Both the position numbers and the translations under genes were made by a program. This document shows, piece by piece, positions 7,439 through 15,865 of a DNA stretch of 31,151 nt. The notes beneath the pieces were generated by a model. It made no database searches, was not told the DNA's origin, and saw only the letters and a program-made list of their open reading frames with translations. Position 1 is the first letter of the stretch. The number at the start of each line of letters is the position of its first letter. Origin of the DNA: an uncultured Oscillospiraceae bacterium (GTDB lineage: Bacteria > Bacillota > Clostridia > Oscillospirales > Oscillospiraceae); NCBI GenBank assembly GCA_947624465.1, contig CANQKJ010000003.1:1-31151 (forward strand). The letters run 5' to 3'.

Positions 7439-8944
7439 GTGAATGAGGAAAAACTGATCGTCGAAACGCGGGACCTCTGCAAGAACTTCGGCCCCACCGT
7501 GGCCCTCGATCATGTGAGCATCAAGATCTACCGCGGGCAGATCACCGGCCTGATCGGGGAAAATGGTTCGGGCAAGTCCACCATTACATCCATCCTGTCG
7601 GGGATGCAGCCGCCCACCAGCGGGGAGATGTTCTTCAAGGGCAAGCCCCACAAGCCCTCCTCCATGATCGAGGGGGCAAAGCTGGGCATCGGCATGATCG
7701 TGCAGGAGCAGGGCACCGTGCCCGGCATCTCCATCGCCGAGAATATCTTCCTGGGCTCGGAGAACAAGTTCGGCAGGGTGTTCATCAACAAGGCCGCGAT
7801 GGTGAAGGAGGCCCAGAAGGCCCTGGACGCCATCGGCTTCACCGGGGTGGACGCCGGGGCTCCCATCGAGTCGCTGAATATGCAGGACCGCAAGCTGGTG
7901 GAGATCGCCAAGACGGTCTACGAGGACCCGGAGGTGCTGGTGGTGGACGAGACCACCACGGCCCTGTCCCAGAAGGGGCGCGACATCATCTACGGCATCA
8001 TGCGGAAGATGCGGGACGAGGACAAGGCGGTCATCTTCATCTCCCACGACCTGGAGGAGCTGATGGAGACCTGCGACACCCTAACCGTGCTGCGGGACGG
8101 CGTGCTCATCACCACCCTTTCCAAGGAGGAGATGGACGAGGATGTGATCAAGCGGTGCATGGTGGGCCGGGAGATGACCGGCGACTACTATCGCAGCGAC
8201 TTCAGCCAGCCCGTCAGCGACGAGGTGGTGCTGAAGGTGGACAACATCACCTCCGGCTTCGGGATGCTGATGAACTTCTCCATGGAGCTCCACAAGGGGG
8301 AGATCCTGGGCATCGGCGGGCTGTCCCACTGCGGTATGCACGAGCTGGGCAAGGCCCTGTTCGGCGAGATGAAGCTGCTGGAGGGCGAGGTGGTGGACAC
8401 CCGCACCGGCGACAAGGTCAACTCCGCCAGGGGCGCGCTGCTGAAGGGCTACGGCTATGTGTCCAAGGACCGTGACAAGGAGGCGCTGGTGCTCACCGCC
8501 AGCATCGCGGACAACATCCTGGCCGCGGGCTACGACAAGCTCCAGAAGGGCCTGTTCCTCCTGCCGGGGGACACCAAAAAGTACGTCAACGGCCTGGTGG
8601 ATGAGCTGTCCATCAAGTGCGCATCCCCCGCCCAGGACGTGCAGTATCTGTCCGGCGGCAACAAGCAGAAGGTGGTCTTTGCCAAGTGGGTGGGCCGCAA
8701 CTGCGACATCCTGGTGCTGGACTGCCCCACCCGCGGCGTGGACATCGGCGTGAAGGCGGCCATGTATCAGCTCATCGACCGGATGCGCCGGGACGGCAAG
8801 TCCATCGTGATGATCTCGGAGGAGCTCACCGAACTGATCGGTATGTGCGACCGGCTGCTGGTGCTGAAGGACGGCCAGCTGGCCGGGGAGTTCACCCATG
8901 CCGGCGGCATGAACGAGAACCAGATCATCGACGTGATGATCTAA
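7439..8944 (+). CDS. Sugar ABC importer, tandem ATP-binding protein (RbsA/MglA-like)
   Basis: Energises uptake of a sugar or glycoside through the two permeases encoded downstream. At 501 residues it has the two fused nucleotide-binding domains of the ribose/galactose importer class. Domain 1: Walker A GENGSGKST at 40-48, Q-loop Gln89, degenerate signature LNMQDRKLVEIAK, Walker B VLVVDETTTALS with Asp170 and Glu171, switch His203. Domain 2: degenerate Walker A region GLSHCGMHEL near 294-303, a clean LSGGNKQK signature at 404-411, and Walker B ILVLDCPTRGVDIG in which the usual Glu is Cys429. One competent site, made of Walker A 1 and signature 2, is typical of the class. The GTG start has GGGGGAG just upstream; the gene heads a four-gene operon divergent from the AraC 2 unit. 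The substrate cannot be read from the sequence. Confidence 0.9.
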   Translation: MNEEKLIVETRDLCKNFGPTVALDHVSIKIYRGQITGLIGENGSGKSTITSILSGMQPPTSGEMFFKGKPHKPSSMIEGAKLGIGMIVQEQGTVPGISIAENIFLGSENKFGRVFINKAAMVKEAQKALDAIGFTGVDAGAPIESLNMQDRKLVEIAKTVYEDPEVLVVDETTTALSQKGRDIIYGIMRKMRDEDKAVIFISHDLEELMETCDTLTVLRDGVLITTLSKEEMDEDVIKRCMVGREMTGDYYRSDFSQPVSDEVVLKVDNITSGFGMLMNFSMELHKGEILGIGGLSHCGMHELGKALFGEMKLLEGEVVDTRTGDKVNSARGALLKGYGYVSKDRDKEALVLTASIADNILAAGYDKLQKGLFLLPGDTKKYVNGLVDELSIKCASPAQDVQYLSGGNKQKVVFAKWVGRNCDILVLDCPTRGVDIGVKAAMYQLIDRMRRDGKSIVMISEELTELIGMCDRLLVLKDGQLAGEFTHAGGMNENQIIDVMI

Positions 8945-8956
8945 GGGGGTGCTGAA

Positions 8957-9970
8957 ATGGAAAAGGATCTGAACGCGAAACTGGAAGAGGCGGGCAGGAA
9001 AAAGACCGCCTCCACGAAGATCGACGCCCGCCTGGTGGGCAACATCGCCCCCTACGCCGGCCTGGTGCTGGTGGTTGTGGTGTTTGCGATCCTGACCAAG
9101 GGCGCTCTGCTGTCCGTCTCCAATCTCCAGGGTATGTCCAGCACCGTGATCTTGACCGCCATGTGCGCCATCGGCGCGGTGTTCGTCTTCGGCGCGGGGT
9201 ACTTCGATATGTCCATCGGCGGCGCGGTGTGCCTTGCCGCGGTATTGGGCGCCCAGGCGATGATCGCCACAGGCAGCTTTTTCGTCGGGTTCCTGGCCGT
9301 CCTCGCGGTGTCCATCGTGCTGGCGCTCCTCAAGAGCATTTTGGCGGCCTATGTGAATGTGCCCTTCTTCATCTTCACCATCATCCTGTCCTCCATCTTC
9401 TCCGCCCTGGTGCTGGTGCTGATGGGGAATGAGACCACCATCTATCTGCGGAACGCCGTCAAGCCCCTGCGGGAGTTCAACTTCACCGAGATGTCCATCA
9501 TCAGCGTGGTGGTGCTGGCGGCCTTCTTTATTTTCTGCGTGGTGGTGTTCAAGTTCACCCCTCTGGGGCTGAAAGCCAAGAACATGGGCGGCAACATCAT
9601 CTCCGCCAAGCAGAGCGGCATCGACACGGTAAAGACCACCGTAAAGGTGTTCATTATGAGCGCGCTGGGCGTGGCGCTGGCCGCCTTCCTGCTGCTGCTG
9701 CGGACCCGCACCGCCAGCGCCTCCACCGCCGGCACCGTGGGCACTGACGTGATGGTGGCCCTGGTATTGGGCGGTATGCCCCTGTCCGGCGGCCCCCGGA
9801 CCAAGATCAGCGCCGGGCTGGTGGGCGCCGTGACCATCACGGTGCTGAACAGCGGCCTTGCCATCCTGGGCCTGACCACCGGGCAGATCCAGATCGCCCG
9901 TGGCCTTGTGTTCATCGTGGTGGTGCTGGTGTCCAGCCTGAGCTATCGCAGCAAGCTGCTGCCCAGGTGA
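8957..9970 (+). CDS. Sugar ABC importer permease 1 (RbsC-like)
   Basis: Integral membrane permease of 337 residues. A charged N-terminal tail of about 27 residues is followed by many hydrophobic segments (YAGLVLVVVVFAIL, FLAVLAVSIVLALL, IISVVVLAAFFIFCVVV and others), in the BPD_transp_2 pattern of ribose/xylose-type importers. The stretch GTDVMVALVLGGMPLSGG near residues 261-278 corresponds to the conserved cytoplasmic coupling region of the family (often LGGxxxxGG). It starts 12 bases after the ATPase gene with a GGGGGTG ribosome binding site. It probably forms a heterodimer with permease 2, because two different permeases are encoded here. The last residues (RSKLLPR) are positive, consistent with a cytoplasmic end. 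Confidence 0.88.
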   Translation: MEKDLNAKLEEAGRKKTASTKIDARLVGNIAPYAGLVLVVVVFAILTKGALLSVSNLQGMSSTVILTAMCAIGAVFVFGAGYFDMSIGGAVCLAAVLGAQAMIATGSFFVGFLAVLAVSIVLALLKSILAAYVNVPFFIFTIILSSIFSALVLVLMGNETTIYLRNAVKPLREFNFTEMSIISVVVLAAFFIFCVVVFKFTPLGLKAKNMGGNIISAKQSGIDTVKTTVKVFIMSALGVALAAFLLLLRTRTASASTAGTVGTDVMVALVLGGMPLSGGPRTKISAGLVGAVTITVLNSGLAILGLTTGQIQIARGLVFIVVVLVSSLSYRSKLLPR

Positions 9971-9975
9971 TTTTC

Positions 9976-10008
9976 GGAGACGGCGCCGGCCGGGCCGGTC
10001 GGCTCTCT
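9976..10008 (+). other. Intercistronic hairpin before the binding-protein gene
   Basis: GCCGGCCG (9985-9992) pairs with CGGTCGGC (9996-10003, one G-T pair) around a 3-base loop, flanked by GAGA/TCTC that can extend the stem. No T-run follows, so it is not a classic terminator. Such hairpins between permease and binding-protein genes often protect or process mRNA so that the binding protein is made in excess; that function is inferred. Confidence 0.5.
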
Positions 10009-10042
10009 CATATAACAACAAATCAAATTAGGAGGAATTGAA

Positions 10043-11278
10043 ATGAAAAAAGTGATCGCCCTTCTGCTGGCCCTGGTCATGGTGTTCGCGCTGTGCGCCT
10101 GCACCCCCAAGGACCCCAACGTGGGCCCCGCCAGCAATCCCGGCACCGAGACCACCCCCGGCGGTGAGCAGCCCGGCGGCGAGGAGAATCCCCCCGCGGC
10201 CAACGTCCCTCTGGACGGCTCCTGGCCTGAGGAGACCGTCAAGATCGGCGTGGAGGCCTTTGACACCACCGACGAGTCCTTCATGGGCGTGATGGAGTAT
10301 TTTGACTACCTGGGCGACTACTTCAATGTGGAGTTCATCGTCTCCGAGGCTCTGAACGCCCCCGAGGATGAGTTCGCCTTCATCGACAACTGCGCCGCCG
10401 CCGGCTGCAAGGGCATCTTCGGCTACTACAACATCGCCGGCGCCGAGGCCATCAAGCACTGCACCAGCCAGGGTATGTACTACTGGGGCAACGAGCAGTA
10501 TTACCCCGACGTGGCCGACGATCCCCTCTATGTGGGCACCTACACCTTTAAGGACATGAGCGATGAGAACGGCAAGAACGGCGACTACATGGCCGGCTAT
10601 GAGCTGGGCTACGCCATGGCCAGCGCGGGCCTGAAGCACATCGCCATGTGCAACGGCGGCGCCGTCATCGGCGTGCAGATGTTCCTGGACCGCCAGGCCG
10701 GCGTGCTGGACGGCATCGCCGCCGCCCAGGCCGAGGGTTCCGAGACCAGGTTCGACCCCGCCACCGACATCGTGGAAGGCTTCCCCGGCGACTCCTATTT
10801 CGCCAAGCAGGCGGAGATCCTGGCCGGCGACTATGACGGCATGGTCACCACCTTCGACGCCTTCACCTGGTTCCAGCCCATCATCGACTCCGGCAAGGAC
10901 TTCAAGGTTGGCGCCATCGGCACCGTCAGCGACAGCTACAAAGCGTTTGTGGACAACGGCACCGTCATCTCCCTGGTCTATGACTGCGGCGAGGTGGTGT
11001 TCGGCTCCGTGTTTGCCGACCTGGTCAACGCCGCCACCGGCCACGCCGACCTGACCCGCGGCGCCGACGGCAAGGCCCTGCTGAACCACACCCAGCGCTG
11101 GGTCCTCAGCAGCGCCGAGGACTTCAACGCCGTGTACGAGAAGCACATCACCGACGGCGAGTATTACATCACCGCCGAGGAGATGGCCCAGGTCCTGGGC
11201 GGCGTCAATCCCGACGCCACCGTGGACGACGTGATGGCTCTGTTCGATATGTCCCTGGAGGACGCCCTCAGCAAGTGA
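10043..11278 (+). CDS. Sugar ABC importer substrate-binding lipoprotein
   Basis: Extracytoplasmic binding protein of 411 residues, anchored by a lipid. The N-terminus is a lipoprotein signal (MKK, a hydrophobic core, then LCAC with Cys20 as the acylated residue), followed by a flexible Gly/Pro/Glu/Thr-rich linker to about residue 55 and a periplasmic-binding-protein type 1 fold (VKIGVEAFDTTDESFMG, GIFGYYNI, HIAMCNGG, DYDGMVTTFDAF). It captures the ligand and delivers it to the two permeases. The ribosome binding site is TAGGAGGAATTGAA, the strongest in this operon. It is the only gene in the window with a clear export signal. It sits between the two permease genes, whereas many operons of this class place it first or last. 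Ligand specificity cannot be deduced; divergence in the binding domain means it need not be a simple pentose. Confidence 0.87.
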   Translation: MKKVIALLLALVMVFALCACTPKDPNVGPASNPGTETTPGGEQPGGEENPPAANVPLDGSWPEETVKIGVEAFDTTDESFMGVMEYFDYLGDYFNVEFIVSEALNAPEDEFAFIDNCAAAGCKGIFGYYNIAGAEAIKHCTSQGMYYWGNEQYYPDVADDPLYVGTYTFKDMSDENGKNGDYMAGYELGYAMASAGLKHIAMCNGGAVIGVQMFLDRQAGVLDGIAAAQAEGSETRFDPATDIVEGFPGDSYFAKQAEILAGDYDGMVTTFDAFTWFQPIIDSGKDFKVGAIGTVSDSYKAFVDNGTVISLVYDCGEVVFGSVFADLVNAATGHADLTRGADGKALLNHTQRWVLSSAEDFNAVYEKHITDGEYYITAEEMAQVLGGVNPDATVDDVMALFDMSLEDALSK

Positions 11279-11281
11279 CCG

Positions 11282-11356
11282 GCGGGCTTTTCCCGCTGGC
11301 AGACCTGTGCAGTTGTGATCTGATCCCGCGCCGCCCGCGGGACCTCCCGCGGGCGG
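11282..11356 (+). other. Two intercistronic hairpins after the binding-protein gene
   Basis: Hairpin A: GCGGG (11282-11286) with CCCGC (11292-11296), loop CTTTT. Hairpin B: a perfect 12-bp inverted repeat at 11331-11342 and 11345-11356 (arm CCGCCCGCGGGA). Neither has a T-run. The second permease lies beyond them with a weakly placed ribosome binding site, so the hairpins may stabilise the upstream message or lower permease 2 output. Confidence 0.55.
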
Positions 11357-11388
11357 CTCACTCGACGCAGTTTGGAGCGTGATGATAT

Positions 11389-12399
11389 ATGAAGGCCAAA
11401 AAAATCGGCAAGAACATCGTTATGACGCTGGCCCTGCCGGTGATCGTGTACCTGTTCTTCTTTATCCTCTGCAACGCCACCGGTCACGCCGGTTTTGGCG
11501 TGGGCGCGGACCTGACCACCATCATCTACAACGCGGTGTTCGCCGGTCTTGTGGCCCAGGCCATGGCCATCAACCTGACCACCGGCCGCTTTGACTACGC
11601 CATCGGCGCCGAGCTGATGCTGGCCACCATCGTGGGCGGCAACATCGCCAAGAATCTGGGCTGGGGCCCCGCCGGACTGCTGCTGTTCGTGGTGGCCATC
11701 GCGGTGGCGCTGGGCCTGATCTCCGGCCTGGTCTATGTGATTTTGGGACTGCCCCCTATGGTGATCTCGGTGGGCATGGCCATGATCTACGAGGCCATCG
11801 GCTATATGTACAACGACGCCAAGGGCATCAAGGCCATCGGCAGCCCCATGCTGGTGTTCTCCCGCACGGCCAACAGCCTGATCCTCACCGTCATCGTGCT
11901 GGCGGTGCTGGTGGTCATCTACGACTACACCAAGATCGGCTACAACCGCCGGGCACTCCAGGGCGGCCAGAAGATCGCCGTGGACGTGGGCATCAAGGAG
12001 AAGAACAACGCGGTGTACTGCTATGTCATCGCCGGCTTTATGATGGGCCTGGCGGGCTGCGTGTACCTGAGCCGGAACGGCGTCATCGCCCCCGACACCG
12101 GCCTGGGCTCCTCGTCCTACTTCATGAGCGCCTTCCTGCCCATGTTCATTGGCGGCATCTTCGGGAAGTACTCTTCCTACCCCATCGCCATCTTCATGGG
12201 CGCTGTGGTGCAGGCCATCATCACCTCCGGACTGCAGAAGATGGGCGTGCCCAACTCGGTGCAGACGGTCATCAACGGCGCCATCGTGTGCCTGTTCCTG
12301 ATCTATGACTCCAACAGCTATAAGCTGGTGGAGGTCCAGATGTTCAAGGAGAAGCTGGCCCAGGCAAAGGCCGCCCGGCGGCAGACCGCCGCCCAGTGA
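11389..12399 (+). CDS. Sugar ABC importer permease 2 (RbsC-like)
   Basis: Integral membrane permease of 336 residues with repeated hydrophobic segments (MTLALPVIVYLFFFILC, AGLLLFVVAIAVALGLISGLVYVI, LILTVIVLAVLVVIYDY). The segment NLTTGRFDYAIGAELMLATIVGG resembles the conserved region NLSIGSMMALGA of BPD_transp_2 permeases, and SAFLPMFIGGIFGKY near 244-258 matches the coupling region of permease 1. The C-terminal 20 residues are charged and Ala-rich. GGAG at 11374-11377 is 11 bases before the ATG, which is longer than ideal and suggests lower translation. It follows the binding-protein gene by 110 bases, with hairpins between, and is closed by a strong terminator. It probably pairs with permease 1. 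Confidence 0.87.
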   Translation: MKAKKIGKNIVMTLALPVIVYLFFFILCNATGHAGFGVGADLTTIIYNAVFAGLVAQAMAINLTTGRFDYAIGAELMLATIVGGNIAKNLGWGPAGLLLFVVAIAVALGLISGLVYVILGLPPMVISVGMAMIYEAIGYMYNDAKGIKAIGSPMLVFSRTANSLILTVIVLAVLVVIYDYTKIGYNRRALQGGQKIAVDVGIKEKNNAVYCYVIAGFMMGLAGCVYLSRNGVIAPDTGLGSSSYFMSAFLPMFIGGIFGKYSSYPIAIFMGAVVQAIITSGLQKMGVPNSVQTVINGAIVCLFLIYDSNSYKLVEVQMFKEKLAQAKAARRQTAAQ

Positions 12400-12451
12400 G
12401 GCGGGCATCTGACCCGATTTGCTTGAACCGGCTGCGTTTCTCGCCGTGAAA

Positions 12452-12484
12452 GGGCCTCCGCGGCCATGCCGCGGAGGCCCTTTT
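12452..12484 (+). terminator. Terminator of the ABC importer operon
   Basis: Perfect 13-bp stem (12452-12464 with 12468-12480) around a CAT loop, followed by TTTT at 12481-12484. It separates the importer from the next unit, whose promoter begins a few bases later. Confidence 0.92.
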
Positions 12485-12488
12485 CCAC

Positions 12489-12517
12489 TTGCCCCGGCGC
12501 TTATGTACTGTTACAAT
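12489..12517 (+). promoter_or_regulatory. Putative promoter of the MBL-fold/GH2/GT1 unit
   Basis: -10 TACAAT at 12512-12517, preceded by TGT (extended -10), with TTGCCC at 12489-12494 as -35 at 17-base spacing. The predicted start near 12524 leaves room for the AAAGGAG ribosome binding site before the GTG at 12550. It lies directly after a terminator, so the three genes form their own unit. Confidence 0.65.
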
Positions 12518-12549
12518 GAAATCGACCGCAATCGAAAGGAGAAATCGCT

Positions 12550-13395
12550 GTGGAACCCGATCTTGTGAGGGAATTCGGCTCATATCAGAGCTGGAAGATC
12601 AATGAGGATACCTGGATCATCAGCTTTATGGGCGGCTCGCAGAATATGTATCTGCTGGAAGGGGAGGAGCGGGCCCTGCTCATCGACACCGGCTGGGGGG
12701 CGGGCAATCTCCGCGCCCATGTGGAAAAGCTCACCGCCAGGCCTGTCATTGCCGCCATTACCCACGGACACCTTGACCACGCCGGCGGCTGCGGCGAGTG
12801 GGAGAGCGTCCTCATGCTCCCCGGCGCGGAGGCCGACCTGACTACATGCTGCCGGCTGCCCTTCGACGTCTCAAAACTGCCCCACCCCGGCTTTGAGCAC
12901 AAATACGTGAAGGACGGGGACGTTATCGACCTGGGCGGCCGCCCCGTTGAACTGCTGGATATTTCCGCCCACTCCAACGGCTCACTGGCTTTTCTGGACC
13001 GGAAAAACGGGTATCTGTTCGTGGGGGATGAGCTGGAGAGCGCCCAGGTGCTGATGTATGACGCCGCACCGGAGTCCGGCGTGCCCTTTGATCTGGATCG
13101 GCGCCTGCGGGCACACCACGCCAATATGCTCCGCCTCAAAGGGCTGGAGGGGCAGTGGAGCACCCTGTTCCCCGCCCACAACGGCGCCCCTGTGGCCCCG
13201 TCCTATTTGGACGACACCATCGCCCTGGCGGAGCACATCTACGCCGGGGACGCGGTCATCGAGGACAGGCTGAACCACGTCTACGCCGAGGCGGGCGACC
13301 CGGAGCACAAGCTGTGCCGGGTGCGCTGGGGCAAGGTCTCCTTCTTTGTGAATAAGGCGGACCTGATGACGCTGTACGGCACAAAAACGCTGTAA
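12550..13395 (+). CDS. Metallo-beta-lactamase-fold hydrolase
   Basis: Cytoplasmic metallohydrolase of 281 residues. The metal-binding motif THGHLDHAGG gives His72, His74, Asp76 and His77. Downstream are AHSNGSLAFLD (third ligand region), LFVGDEL (bridging Asp) and PAHNGAP (final His), so a two-metal site looks complete. The strand ALLIDTGWG before the motif is typical of the fold. The family includes lactonases, thioesterases and glyoxalase II-like enzymes; none can be assigned. The GTG start has AAAGGAG 8 bases upstream. It is first in a unit with a GH2 enzyme 21 bases downstream and a GT1 glycosyltransferase. In that setting it could hydrolyse an ester or lactone on an imported glycoside or its aglycone. 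This role is inference. Confidence 0.85.
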   Translation: MEPDLVREFGSYQSWKINEDTWIISFMGGSQNMYLLEGEERALLIDTGWGAGNLRAHVEKLTARPVIAAITHGHLDHAGGCGEWESVLMLPGAEADLTTCCRLPFDVSKLPHPGFEHKYVKDGDVIDLGGRPVELLDISAHSNGSLAFLDRKNGYLFVGDELESAQVLMYDAAPESGVPFDLDRRLRAHHANMLRLKGLEGQWSTLFPAHNGAPVAPSYLDDTIALAEHIYAGDAVIEDRLNHVYAEAGDPEHKLCRVRWGKVSFFVNKADLMTLYGTKTL

Positions 13396-13416
13396 ATCGC
13401 GGCGAGGAGGATCACG

Positions 13417-15840
13417 ATGAGAGCGGAAAAGTGGAACCGGGAGTGGAAATTCTGGGAGGAGAAAGACGCCTTCGCCCTGGTGTGGTCGGTGCCGGAGGAC
13501 GCGGAGATCGTCACTCTGCCCCATGACGCCATGCGTCTGCGGACCCCCCGCCCGGACAGTCCCAACGGCGGGGACACCGCCTACCGGGACGGCGGGAGCT
13601 ACGTCTATGTCAAGGAGTTCCGCGCCCCGGAGGAATGGCGCGGCCGGACCGTGGCCGTGAAGTTCGAGGGGATCTACATGAACGCCCTGGTCTACCTCAA
13701 CGGCCAGCTGGTGGGCAAGCGGGCCTACGGCTACTCCCAGTTCTGCGTGTACCTCAACGACTATCTGAACTACGGCGGGGACAATGAGCTGCGGGTGCTG
13801 GTGAAGAACGGCGGTATGCCCAACTCCCGCTGGTACTCCGGCAGCGGCATCCTCCGGGATGTGTGGCTGCTGACGGCGGGGACCGTCACCCTGGAGCCGG
13901 AGGGGCTGTTCGTGTCCACCCGCGCCATTGAGGAGGACTACGCCCTGCTGGAGGTGTCCGCCGAGTTGAAGAACCGGGACCGGCTGCCCCACGACGTGCG
14001 GCTGGAGGGCAGGATCGCCGGCCCGGACGGGCGGGAGGCCGCATCCTTCTCCCTGCCCGTTTTCCTGGCGGCGGGGGCGGAGGAGCGGCTGACCCAGGCC
14101 GTCATCGTGGGCCGCCCCGCCCTGTGGTCCGCCGAATCGCCCAGCCTTTATGGCTGTGAGGTCCGCCTCACCGAGGGCGGCGGGGAGCTGGACCGGGACT
14201 CCGTCTCCTTCGGCGTCCGTACCCTCCGGCTGGACGCCCGCCGGGGCCTCCGGGTGAACGGGGAGATTGTGAAGCTCCGGGGCGCCTGCGTCCACCACGA
14301 CAACGGCCCTCTGGGGGCGGTCACCTGCCCGGACGCGGAGCTGCGCCGCATCCGCATCCTGAAGGAGGCCGGCTTCAACGCCATCCGCACCGCCCACAAT
14401 CCCGCCTCCGTCCCCCTGCTGGAGGCCTGCGACCGGCTGGGTATGTATGTGATGGACGAGGCCTTCGATATGTGGACCCGGCCCAAGAAGGACCTGGATT
14501 ACAGCCTGTTCATCGACAAGTGGTGGCGGGAGGACGTGACCGCCCTGGTCCGCAAGGACCGCCCCCACCCCAGCGTGGTGTTCTACTCCCTGGGCAACGA
14601 GATCCCGGAGACGGGTATGCCCCAGGGCTCCGCCTTTGGCCGGGAGATGGCAAGGCTGGTCAAGGGTCTGGACGGGGACCGCTTCACCATGGTATCTATC
14701 AACGGCGTGTTCGCCTCGGGCGACCGGATGGGCGCCATCATGGCGGACATCCTGCCCGCCGCGGAGGACGGCGCAGCGGATGGCAATGTCAACGACTTTA
14801 TGTCCGCCATGGACGCGCACATGGACGACATCGTCCGCCATCCCATCGTGTCGGGCCGCATCGAGGCCGCCTCCGCCGGGATGGACGCGGTGGGCTACAA
14901 CTACATGACCGCCCGGTATGAGGCGGACGCGGCGGACTATCCCGACCGTGTGGTGGTGGGCAGCGAGACCTATCCCCCGGAGATCGCCCGAAACTGGGCC
15001 CTGGTGGAGAGGCTGTCCTCCGTGGTGGGCGACTTCACCTGGACCGGCTGGGACTACATCGGCGAGGCCGGGGTGGGCATCCCCGCCTACCGCTTCGGGG
15101 AGGGGGGCTTCGGGGCCCAATACCCCTGCCAGCTGGCCTTCTGCGGGGACGTCGACATCACCGGCTTCCGCCGCCCCGCCTCCTACTTCCGGGAGATCGT
15201 GTTCGGCCTGCGGAAGGTGCCCTATATCACCGTTCAGGACCCCGCCCACTACGGGGAGCGGCTCATCAAGACACCCTGGGTCATCAGCGACAGCCGCTCC
15301 TCCTGGACCTGGCCCGGATCCGAGGGCAGGCCGATCGTGGTGGAGATCTACTCTCCCGGCACGGAGGTGGAGCTGCTGCTGAACGGGAGATCGCTGGGCC
15401 GGCGGCCCTGCGGCCCTGACCACAACTTCACCGCATATTTTGAGGCCCCCTATGAGCCGGGTACTCTCGTTGCCGTGGCCTGTGACGGCGGGGCGGAGCT
15501 GGGCCGGATGGAGCTGACCTCCGCCGGGACCGCCGTCCGGCTGGAGGCCCGGACGGAGCCAGCCGGCGAGGAGCTTATTTATGTAAACCTGACGCTCCGG
15601 GACGAAAACGGCCTGGTAGCAGACGGGGTGGATACGGAGCTGACCGTATCTGTCTCCGGGGCAGGGGAACTGGCGGGCCTCGGCAGCGGCGACCCCAAGC
15701 CCATCCACGGCTATGCCGGGGACACGGCCCGGACCTTCCACGGGCGGGCGCTGGCCATCCTGCGGCGGACCGGGGCAGGGGAGATCGCCATGACCGCCAG
15801 CACTGAGACCGGGCTGGACGCCGCTTTGACGCTGGCCTGA
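13417..15840 (+). CDS. GH2 family glycoside hydrolase (beta-galactosidase/beta-glucuronidase type)
   Basis: Retaining exo-glycosidase of 807 residues. In order: N-terminal jelly-roll (VAVKFEGIYMNALVYLNGQLVG at about 79-100, SRWYSGSGILRDVWL at 137-151), an immunoglobulin-like domain, the TIM barrel from about residue 285 (GACVHHDNGPLG; FNAIRTAHNP at 320-329; LGMYVMDEAFD), and C-terminal beta domains including VELLLNGRSLG as in the DUF4982-type region. Catalytic residues are Glu395 in SLGNEIPE (acid/base) and Glu517 in VVGSETYP (nucleophile). No signal peptide, so cytoplasmic. The ATG has GAGGAGG upstream, 21 bases after the MBL-fold gene. GH2 covers galactosidases, glucuronidases, mannosidases and others; a galactose or glucuronate substrate would suit the nearby uronate genes, but the exact specificity is open. 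Confidence 0.88.
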   Translation: MRAEKWNREWKFWEEKDAFALVWSVPEDAEIVTLPHDAMRLRTPRPDSPNGGDTAYRDGGSYVYVKEFRAPEEWRGRTVAVKFEGIYMNALVYLNGQLVGKRAYGYSQFCVYLNDYLNYGGDNELRVLVKNGGMPNSRWYSGSGILRDVWLLTAGTVTLEPEGLFVSTRAIEEDYALLEVSAELKNRDRLPHDVRLEGRIAGPDGREAASFSLPVFLAAGAEERLTQAVIVGRPALWSAESPSLYGCEVRLTEGGGELDRDSVSFGVRTLRLDARRGLRVNGEIVKLRGACVHHDNGPLGAVTCPDAELRRIRILKEAGFNAIRTAHNPASVPLLEACDRLGMYVMDEAFDMWTRPKKDLDYSLFIDKWWREDVTALVRKDRPHPSVVFYSLGNEIPETGMPQGSAFGREMARLVKGLDGDRFTMVSINGVFASGDRMGAIMADILPAAEDGAADGNVNDFMSAMDAHMDDIVRHPIVSGRIEAASAGMDAVGYNYMTARYEADAADYPDRVVVGSETYPPEIARNWALVERLSSVVGDFTWTGWDYIGEAGVGIPAYRFGEGGFGAQYPCQLAFCGDVDITGFRRPASYFREIVFGLRKVPYITVQDPAHYGERLIKTPWVISDSRSSWTWPGSEGRPIVVEIYSPGTEVELLLNGRSLGRRPCGPDHNFTAYFEAPYEPGTLVAVACDGGAELGRMELTSAGTAVRLEARTEPAGEELIYVNLTLRDENGLVADGVDTELTVSVSGAGELAGLGSGDPKPIHGYAGDTARTFHGRALAILRRTGAGEIAMTASTETGLDAALTLA

Positions 15841-15865
15841 CGGATCAATGGAAAGGAGAATGACT

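Noticed and set aside
11331..11356. 12-bp inverted repeat as a terminator after the binding-protein gene
   Set aside because: No T-run follows on either strand, and the next permease belongs to the same transporter. Treated as an intercistronic hairpin.
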